Shown piece after piece: positions 1 through 4,789 of a stretch of DNA of 6,768 nt. Each line of letters starts with the position of its first letter. Position 1 is the first letter of the stretch. Origin of the DNA: Bacteroidales bacterium UBA1711 (lineage in GTDB: Bacteria; Bacteroidota; Bacteroidia; Bacteroidales; P3). The DNA lies in assembly GCA_002317325.1 (NCBI GenBank), contig DCJB01000126.1, positions 1 through 6,768 of the forward strand. The letters are read 5' to 3'. Both the position numbers and the translations under genes were made by a program. A model generated the notes under the pieces. It was not told where the DNA came from. It searched no databases and saw only the letters and a program-made list of their open reading frames with translations.

Positions 1-24
1 GGGGGGGGAGGGAGGCGGGGGGGG
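1..24. repeat. G-rich low-complexity tract downstream of recX
   Basis: The tract holds G8, A, G3, A, G2, C, G8 and ends directly at the recX stop codon, so the recX message would continue into a C-rich tail. The plus strand has enough G-runs for a G-quadruplex, since each G8 run can supply two G3 blocks. Function is unknown and the feature is cut by the window edge. Long G runs are also prone to slippage or sequencing error, so exact lengths are uncertain. Confidence 0.4.
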
Positions 25-489
25 TCAGCAGCCCATCTGCGGGAGGAGTTCGAGGATGACTTCGGACTCGTAGCCGCGGGAGGCGAGGAAGGTGCTGAGT
101 TTGGCCTTGCGCTTGACGAGTGGTTCGTCGGGGTCGTAGGTGGCCCACTTGTCGTCGGCGACAGTGCGGAGGATGGAGCGGTACTCCTCATCGGTGACAT
201 CGGTGAGGGCCTCGGTGATGTATTTGGGCGGCACCTGCTTTGCCCGGAGCTGGTAGATGACCTTGAGGCGGCCCCACTTCTGGGTGCGGAGCTTGCAGGA
301 GCAGTAGTAGCGTGCGAAACGCTTTTCATCGACAAACCCCTGATCGACCAGCCGGTTGACAATCTTGGTGGAAGCCTCGACGGAGGCGCCCCAGTCGCAG
401 AGCTTTTTGCGGACAGAAGTGCGGCACTGCTCTTCGTTAGCACAATAGCGCTCAGCTTTGACTAACAGCGACATATCCTCATCTGACAT
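25..489 (-). CDS. recX: RecX family regulatory protein
   Basis: This is a RecX-like cytoplasmic protein of about 154 aa, expected to bind RecA filaments and limit their extension during recombination and SOS induction. Visible family features are an N-terminal helical stretch with AERYC and VRKKL, a central segment with VDQGFVDEKRFARYY, then KWGRLKVIYQLRAKQV, and a C-terminal repeat with KRKAKLSTFLASRGYES. These match the three-helix repeats of RecX, and the length fits the short Bacteroidota form. The frame is open to an ATG at 516, but the predicted -7 box (506-513) overlaps that ATG and transcription should begin near 500, so the ATG at 489 (MSDEDMSLL) is preferred. ATGs at 501 (nearly leaderless) and 474 remain possible. 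recA is not in the window. The family call is confident, the start less so. Confidence 0.88.
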   Translation of the reverse strand: MSDEDMSLLVKAERYCANEEQCRTSVRKKLCDWGASVEASTKIVNRLVDQGFVDEKRFARYYCSCKLRTQKWGRLKVIYQLRAKQVPPKYITEALTDVTDEEYRSILRTVADDKWATYDPDEPLVKRKAKLSTFLASRGYESEVILELLPQMGC

Positions 490-505
490 ATTCTGAACCA
501 TAATG

Positions 506-536
506 CAAAGGTACATAAAAAATGGATACGACCAAA
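506..536 (-). promoter_or_regulatory. Bacteroidota-type promoter for recX
   Basis: Read on the minus strand, TTTG (536-533) is followed after 19 nt by TACCTTTG (513-506). This matches the known Bacteroidota primary sigma-factor consensus (TTTG or TTG near -33, TAnnTTTG near -7). Transcription should start about 5-6 nt past the TTTG, near 500, leaving a leader of roughly 11 nt before the ATG at 489. The spacing and both boxes fit well. The start point itself is inferred. Confidence 0.75.
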
Positions 537-555
537 GGAAAAGGGGCAGAAAATA

Positions 556-569
556 TCAACAATTGTTGA
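556..569. promoter_or_regulatory. Perfect 14-bp palindrome, candidate operator
   Basis: TCAACAATTGTTGA is a perfect dyad with no spacer. It sits about 20 bp upstream of the recX -33 box and about 80 bp upstream of the -33 box of the divergent gene. Such a site could bind a dimeric regulator acting on one or both promoters. No regulator is identifiable here, and chance occurrence in this A/T-rich patch cannot be excluded. Confidence 0.35.
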
Positions 570-591
570 AAAAGGCGGGGCGAGCGGGGCG

Positions 592-624
592 GACGCAGCG
601 GCGGGAGCCACAGGGCGCTGCGTC
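592..624. repeat. 9-bp inverted repeat between divergent promoters
   Basis: GACGCAGCG (592-600) and CGCTGCGTC (616-624) are perfect inverted copies separated by 15 nt. No T-run follows on either strand, so this is not an intrinsic terminator. It lies upstream of both predicted transcription starts, so it would act as DNA (protein site or cruciform) rather than as RNA from either promoter. No function is assigned. Confidence 0.35.
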
Positions 625-650
625 GGCGGCGGGAAAAGAAAGGGGACGAT

Positions 651-684
651 TTTGTCGCTATTCAGAAAAAAAAGCGTATCTTTG
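651..684 (+). promoter_or_regulatory. Bacteroidota-type promoter for the GT5-like gene
   Basis: TTTG (651-654) is followed after 22 nt by TATCTTTG (677-684), the Bacteroidota -33/-7 pattern. The spacer is slightly longer than the usual 19-21, but the -7 box is exact. Transcription is expected near 690, which rules out the in-frame TTG at 652 and leaves the ATGs at 700 (leader about 10 nt) and 712 (about 22 nt). It may drive the whole plus-strand gene set down to maf, since no other TAnnTTTG promoter was seen in the later gaps. Confidence 0.68.
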
Positions 685-711
685 CAAGACGATAACTATA
701 TGCGAAAAGAT

Positions 712-1536
712 ATGGCGAAAGGAAGGATACTCTATATCAGCCAAGAGGTTGCACCGTTTTCGGAAGAGACGCCCCAGGCGGTGTGCGGCCGCCGGCTGCC
801 CCAGTTTACGCAGGAATTGGGGCGGGAAGTGAGAGTTTTCATGCCCCGGTTTGACGAGGTGAACGAGCGCAAGCACCAGCTGCACGAAGTCATCCGCCTG
901 TCGGGGATGAACTTGATTGTGAACGGGTGCGACCACCAGCTGATAATAAAGGTGGGTTCGATACCGTCGGCGCGGATGCAGATATACTTCATCGACAACG
1001 AGGAGTATTTCACCCGCTTCGGCGAGACGATGGGGCCCGACGGCCTGCTGCGACCCGACAACGACGAGCGGCTGCTCTTCTTCGGCCGCGGCGCCTTGGA
1101 GGCGGTGCGGAAGCTGGCATGGCAGCCGCACCTCATCCACTATTCGGGGTGGTTCAGCGCCATGGTGCCATTCTACCTGCGCCGCATCAACAAAGAGAAC
1201 GCCTTCTTCTGCGGGACCCGGACGGTGCTGACGCTGACGGGCGACGACTTCGGGGGCGCCATCAGCGACGACATAGAGCGCAAGATGAGGGCCGACGGCG
1301 CCACCGCCAAAGACCTGCGCCTCTATCAGCACCTCGACTACCCGACGCTGATGAAGGCCGCCATCACCTACTCCAACGGCGTGGTGGTGGGGTCGCCCAA
1401 CGTGAGTCCCGAGCTGGTGGACTTCGCCCGCGAGAACAAACGGCATTTTGTGGAGTATAACGAAGACCAGACCGCCTTCTTCACCCGCATCAACCGCCTC
1501 TACGAACAGCTGTGCGGAAGCGGGATTAATCAGTGA
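712..1536 (+). CDS. Lone GT5 (glycogen/starch synthase-like) N-terminal domain protein
   Basis: The 274-aa protein aligns in outline with the N-terminal Rossmann domain of GT5 glycogen/starch synthases: RILYISQEVAPF at the start, LGREVRVFMPRF, INERxxQLHEVIRLSGMN-like text (here VNERKHQLHEVIRLSGMN), MQIYFIDNEEYF, and PHLIHYSGWFSAMVPFYL in place of the usual PDIVHxHDW segment. The canonical KxGGL nucleotide-sugar motif after APF is absent (SEETPQ instead), and the whole C-terminal GT1-type domain is missing. A classical synthase is roughly 480 aa. The ending is clean with no frameshift, and as far as I recall similar short proteins occur throughout Bacteroidales, so it is a stable family rather than a fragment. 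Glycogen synthesis activity is doubtful; the true role is unknown. ATG 712 (MAKGRILYIS) is chosen from the family's usual N-terminus; ATG 700 is the alternative. Confidence 0.82.
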   Translation: MAKGRILYISQEVAPFSEETPQAVCGRRLPQFTQELGREVRVFMPRFDEVNERKHQLHEVIRLSGMNLIVNGCDHQLIIKVGSIPSARMQIYFIDNEEYFTRFGETMGPDGLLRPDNDERLLFFGRGALEAVRKLAWQPHLIHYSGWFSAMVPFYLRRINKENAFFCGTRTVLTLTGDDFGGAISDDIERKMRADGATAKDLRLYQHLDYPTLMKAAITYSNGVVVGSPNVSPELVDFARENKRHFVEYNEDQTAFFTRINRLYEQLCGSGINQ

Positions 1537-1560
1537 ACGGTGAACGGTGAACAGTGAACG
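1533..1560 (+). repeat. GTGAACN heptad tandem array at the GT5-like stop codon
   Basis: Four uninterrupted 7-bp units are present: GTGAACG, GTGAACG, GTGAACA, GTGAACG. The TGA stop of the upstream gene (1534-1536) is bases 2-4 of the first unit. A run of six G follows at 1569-1574. Because TGA recurs every 7 nt, three units close all plus-strand frames. Confidence 0.85.
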
Positions 1561-1583
1561 GACGATACGGGGGGAATAAACTC

Positions 1584-1646
1584 TTAATTCTTAATTCTAC
1601 TATATTCTGCTCTTACTCTAAATTCTTAATTCTAAATTCTTAATTC
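1584..1646 (+). repeat. TWAATTC heptad array before the DUF4270 gene
   Basis: Exact units are TTAATTC at 1584 and 1591, then TAAATTC, TTAATTC, TAAATTC, TTAATTC in unbroken series from 1619 to 1646. The middle (1598-1618) is degenerate, but the outer blocks keep the same 7-bp phase. The array stops 7 bp before the ATG at 1654 and gives an A/T-rich, probably unstructured leader. No TAnnTTTG promoter box is present in this gap. Confidence 0.8.
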
Positions 1647-1653
1647 TATATTG

Positions 1654-2904
1654 ATGTCCTCTTCTTTACGTTTTGGGGTTTTGGCTTTGGGGGCGATGGT
1701 GCTGGCAGCTTCCTGCACCGAGAAGGAGTCCTCTATAGGCATGGGGCTGCAGGACCCCCTGTCGCTCTATCAAGGCACCCGCTGCTCCATACCGCTCACC
1801 GCCTGCACGCTGCTTGACGACTCACTCGCCACTTCGGGCTACGGCGCCGGCGTGGTGGGCACCGAACAGGACTCCACCTTCGGCCGCCTGAACGCCACCA
1901 TCTATTCGCAGATTACGCTCTCGGGCTCTACGGGCATTTCGTTTTCGGACGACGTGACGGTGGATTCCGCCGTGATGACCCTCGTCATCGACACCTTCCT
2001 CGCCCCCGCCGGCAGCGACGAGCCGCTGCACTTCGTGGCCAAGCAGCTGGCCGAGCCTATCGACATAGAGAAGTCGTACCAGTCCACCGACACCTTGGCC
2101 GAGAGCAGCACGGTGCTGTTCGACTCGACGGTGACCCGCAGCACGGACAGCGTGCGGCTCCGGCTGCGCCCCGCAGCACACGCCATGCTCAAGCAGACCT
2201 GCTCCAACGAGGAGTTCCTGCAACGGGTGAAGGGGTTCAGCCTCCGCTTGGTGTCGCCGCAGAACACCTTGATAGCCATCAACTACGAGGCCACCTATAC
2301 CCGCCTCACCCTCTACTACCACACCCCCGAGACGGACTCGCTGCAATACCAGTTCGTCATCAACAGCGCCGCCGCCCACTTTATGAACTACCGCCACGAC
2401 TACAGCGGCACGCCCCTCGAACCCATCGGACGCAAGCCCGCCGAGCAGGTGAGCGGCGCCCAGCACCTCTACCTGCAGCCCATGGGCGGCACGAAGGTGC
2501 GGATAGATATGCAGCCGTTCATAGACACTTTCTGCGCCCGTCACCCCAACGCCGTGGTGCATTACGCCGAGTTGACGCTGCCCGTGAGCGACCCCACGGC
2601 CGCACAGCGACCCGAGCGGATACTGGCCTACGCCGGCACCGCCAGCAACGGCATATACCTCGTCACCGACGCCAACGTGCTGCTCAACGCCTACACCTAT
2701 ACGGGATTTGACGGCGAATATCACGCCGACAAGCACCACTACCGCCTCCGCCTCACCCGCCACCTGCAAGGACTGCTGCGGCAAAAGCGAGACTACGGCC
2801 TCTACCTATATATCGACGCCCGCCGCTCCACCCCCTTCAGCGCCGTCCTCAACGGCTACCAGCACACCGAGCCTATGCAGCTACGGTTCGTGTATAGTGA
2901 GTGA
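1654..2904 (+). CDS. DUF4270 family lipoprotein
   Basis: A protein of 416 aa with a lipoprotein-type signal: a short start with one Arg, a hydrophobic stretch GVLALGAMVL, and LAASC with the acylated Cys expected at residue 21. The -3 position is Ala rather than Leu, which is within the relaxed Bacteroidota range. The mature part shows DUF4270-like features: VDSAVMTLVID near 103-113, NEEFLQRVKGFSLRL near 185-199, a beta-rich YTRLTLYYHT near 214-223, and AHFMNYRHDYSGT near 241-253. It is therefore envelope-anchored, probably at the outer membrane. Residues after Cys21 (TEKES) are only weakly acidic, so surface export is uncertain. DUF4270 has no established function. Its position directly after the GT5-like gene is an arrangement I recall from other Bacteroidales, which suggests a functional link. 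ATG 1654 is preferred to the adjacent TTG 1651. Confidence 0.82.
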   Translation: MSSSLRFGVLALGAMVLAASCTEKESSIGMGLQDPLSLYQGTRCSIPLTACTLLDDSLATSGYGAGVVGTEQDSTFGRLNATIYSQITLSGSTGISFSDDVTVDSAVMTLVIDTFLAPAGSDEPLHFVAKQLAEPIDIEKSYQSTDTLAESSTVLFDSTVTRSTDSVRLRLRPAAHAMLKQTCSNEEFLQRVKGFSLRLVSPQNTLIAINYEATYTRLTLYYHTPETDSLQYQFVINSAAAHFMNYRHDYSGTPLEPIGRKPAEQVSGAQHLYLQPMGGTKVRIDMQPFIDTFCARHPNAVVHYAELTLPVSDPTAAQRPERILAYAGTASNGIYLVTDANVLLNAYTYTGFDGEYHADKHHYRLRLTRHLQGLLRQKRDYGLYLYIDARRSTPFSAVLNGYQHTEPMQLRFVYSE

Positions 2905-2942
2905 ATTGTGAATTGTGAATTGTGAATGGTGAATTGTGAATG
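2901..2942 (+). repeat. GTGAATN heptad tandem array at the DUF4270 stop codon
   Basis: Six perfect-phase 7-bp units are present: GTGAATT three times, GTGAATG, GTGAATT, GTGAATG. As at 1533, the TGA stop of the upstream gene (2902-2904) is bases 2-4 of the first unit. A run of six G follows at 2946-2951. The unit differs from the 1533 array by T for C at base 6, so the two arrays are related but not recent identical copies. Confidence 0.87.
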
Positions 2943-2978
2943 GGTGGGGGGCTGCAACTCAAGATTCTTAATCGAAGT

Positions 2979-3013
2979 TTAATTATAAATTATAAATTCT
3001 TAATTCTTAATTA
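2979..3013 (+). repeat. TWAATTM heptad array before the YwqK-like gene
   Basis: Five contiguous 7-bp units are present: TTAATTA, TAAATTA, TAAATTC, TTAATTC, TTAATTA. The array ends 3 bp before the ATG at 3017, so it forms the translation leader. No Shine-Dalgarno sequence is present, as usual in Bacteroidota. The AATTC core is the reverse complement of the GAATT core of the array at 2901, so the two arrays are in inverted orientation. Confidence 0.83.
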
Positions 3014-3016
3014 TCA

Positions 3017-4201
3017 ATGAGGTCTTTTCTTGTTTTTGTTTTCTGCTGCTTGTCGGCAGTTGCGTCAGCCCAGATCCGCTATGAGCAAACATACCGCGAC
3101 AACCCCGACCAGCTGTTTGTCGTGGGACAGATGAACGCCGACAGCGTCCGCACCGGCAAGTGGACTTGGTTTCACCCCAACGGAAAGACATTCCGCGAAG
3201 GGGCCTACGACCGCCAAGGCCGCAAGACCGGGATGTGGAAGACGTGGTACAGCAACGGCACCCTGCACGAAGAGACCATCATGACGGGCAGCGGCACCAA
3301 CCGCACCTGGTATGAGGACGGATCGAAACAGAGCGAAGTGCCCGTGGTGGAGGGCGCCAACGACGGCTTGTTTGTGTCGTGGCACCCCAACGGACAGAAG
3401 AAAGACGAGGTGCCGTACTCCGACGGCGTGCGTCAGGGCAAGAGCCGCGAATGGCACGACAACGGACAGCTGAAGTTTGAAGGCACCTACGAGAACGACG
3501 AGTTAGAAGGCGCGGCCGTGTGGTGGACCCCCAAGGGGCAGAAAGACCAGGAAGGGCGCCTGGCCGCCGGCGAGCAGGAGGGCGAATGGATATTCTACTG
3601 GCGCACCAACGGCAAGGTGGGTATCCGCGGCAACTACCACGAAGGCAACGAAACGGGCATCTGGACCTACTACTACGAGACGGGCGAGAAATGGCGTTCG
3701 GGCCGCTACGAGACAGGGATGAAACAGGGCGTGTGGACCACCTGGTATGAAAGCGGGAAGAAGCTGCACGAGGGCCAGTATGTGAACGACAAAGAAGAAG
3801 GCACCTGGACCGCCTGGTATGAAGACGGAACGGTGGACTATGTGGGCCAGTTCCACAACGGGCTGAAAGAGGGGCTTTGGCGCGGCGTGTATGACGACGG
3901 CCGCACCCGCTACGAGATGTACTACCACGAGGACTTGCAGCACGGCCGCACCGTCCGCTACTTCCCCAACGGGCAGGCCGAGTTCATAGAGAACTATGTG
4001 AACGGCCAGCGCGACGGGAAGTACCAGCGCTTCAACACCGCCGGCAAGCCCGAGGAGAGCGGTTCCTTCGCCAACGGGCAGAAGGTGGGCAAATGGGTGT
4101 GGTATGACCAGTATGGGAAAGAGAGCACCGTGGCCGAGTTTGAAGATGGCAAGATGACCAGCATCACCCATCCCGAGCCCAAAGCCCAAAAGAAGAGATA
4201 A
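3017..4201 (+). CDS. Secreted YwqK/MORN_2-like repeat protein
   Basis: A 394-aa protein with a type I signal peptide (MRSFLVFVFCCLSAVASA, cleavage expected after Ala18 before QIRY) and no lipobox. The rest is about 14 tandem units, 24 residues apart over most of the length (unit starts near 47, 72, 95, 117, 141, 165, 189, 214, 238, 262, 286, 310, 334, 358). Each follows roughly G-x-W-x-x-W/Y-Y-x-x-G-x-x-x-x-x-G-x-Y-x-x-G-x-x-x, the pattern of MORN_2 / YwqK-family repeats. The tail HPEPKAQKKR is basic. The fold should be an extended beta-hairpin stack located in the periplasm or outside the cell. Databases often name such proteins 'YwqK family antitoxin', but the signal peptide and absence of any toxin neighbour argue against that role. 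It is a likely scaffold or binding protein; its partner is unknown. maf starts 6 nt after its stop. Confidence 0.85.
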   Translation: MRSFLVFVFCCLSAVASAQIRYEQTYRDNPDQLFVVGQMNADSVRTGKWTWFHPNGKTFREGAYDRQGRKTGMWKTWYSNGTLHEETIMTGSGTNRTWYEDGSKQSEVPVVEGANDGLFVSWHPNGQKKDEVPYSDGVRQGKSREWHDNGQLKFEGTYENDELEGAAVWWTPKGQKDQEGRLAAGEQEGEWIFYWRTNGKVGIRGNYHEGNETGIWTYYYETGEKWRSGRYETGMKQGVWTTWYESGKKLHEGQYVNDKEEGTWTAWYEDGTVDYVGQFHNGLKEGLWRGVYDDGRTRYEMYYHEDLQHGRTVRYFPNGQAEFIENYVNGQRDGKYQRFNTAGKPEESGSFANGQKVGKWVWYDQYGKESTVAEFEDGKMTSITHPEPKAQKKR

Positions 4202-4207
4202 GGCGCA

Positions 4208-4789
4208 ATGACACAGCTGCTGCTGGCCTCGAAGTCGCCCCGCCGGCGCGAACTGCTCTCGCAGTTGGGCATAGCGGTGGCGTTTGTAGATATTGACGTG
4301 GACGAGCGGCTGCCCGCTCCCGTGGCCGCCGACTGCGTGGCGGAGCAGACGGCCCTGCTCAAGGCAGCGGGCTACCGCCGCCCCCTCGGCTTCCGGCAGG
4401 TGCTGGTGACGGCCGACACGGTGGTGGTGTGCCGGGGGCAGGTGTTGGGCAAGCCCCACAGCCGCGAGGAGGCCTCGGAAATGCTCCACCGCCTGTCGGG
4501 CCGCACGCACGAAGTATATACGGGCGTGTGCCTGCGCGCCGCCACCGGGCAGCGCAGTTTTTCGGAACGCACCGAAGTGGAGTTCCGCACGCTCAGCGAC
4601 CGGGAGATTGACCACTACATAGCGACCTGCCGCCCCTACGACAAGGCGGGTGCCTACGGGATACAAGAGTGGATTGGCATGATTGGCATACGCGCCATCA
4701 AGGGGTGCTACTACAACGTGATGGGGCTGCCGCTGGCGCGGCTCTACGCCGAACTCAGCGAACTGCTGAATACTGAAAGCGCGCGTTGA
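4208..4789 (+). CDS. maf: Maf family nucleoside triphosphate pyrophosphatase
   Basis: A 193-aa cytosolic Maf protein, expected to hydrolyse non-canonical or excess nucleoside triphosphates to monophosphate and pyrophosphate. Visible motifs are ASKSPRRRELL (residues 7-17), TADTVV (68-73, with the likely catalytic Asp70), GKP (81-83), EVYTGV (102-107), DKAGAYGIQ (145-153) and YYNVMGLPLAR (168-178). The GAYGIQ form is typical of the YhdE-type (dTTP/UTP) branch rather than the YceF (m7GTP) branch, so dTTP/UTPase activity is inferred. The gene is full length. It begins 6 nt after the YwqK-like stop, indicating co-transcription, and its last 35 bp overlap the 3' end of recQ on the opposite strand. 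AGG at 4201-4203 is the only weak ribosome-site candidate. Confidence 0.93.
   Translation: MTQLLLASKSPRRRELLSQLGIAVAFVDIDVDERLPAPVAADCVAEQTALLKAAGYRRPLGFRQVLVTADTVVVCRGQVLGKPHSREEASEMLHRLSGRTHEVYTGVCLRAATGQRSFSERTEVEFRTLSDREIDHYIATCRPYDKAGAYGIQEWIGMIGIRAIKGCYYNVMGLPLARLYAELSELLNTESAR

Noticed and set aside
503..832. Plus-strand 109-codon frame over the recX/GT5-like promoter region
   Set aside because: It starts inside the recX promoter, is rich in Arg/Lys from A/G-rich intergenic DNA, and overlaps the well-supported GT5-like gene.
712..1536. GT5-like gene as a pseudogene of a full glycogen synthase
   Set aside because: The frame is intact with a clean stop, its own promoter and a family-typical short length. 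No C-terminal domain remnant follows in any frame.
1822..2784. Minus-strand 320-codon frame opposite the DUF4270 gene
   Set aside because: Shadow of a GC-rich gene. The Gly/Val/His-rich composition has no domain, and the plus strand has a lipoprotein signal and family motifs.
1533..3013. CRISPR array or mobile-element ends in the gap repeats
   Set aside because: Units are only 7 bp with no spacers, no transposase is nearby, and no target-site duplication was seen.
3017..4201. Toxin-antitoxin system based on the YwqK name
   Set aside because: There is no toxin gene beside it, the product has a secretion signal, and the partner gene is maf.
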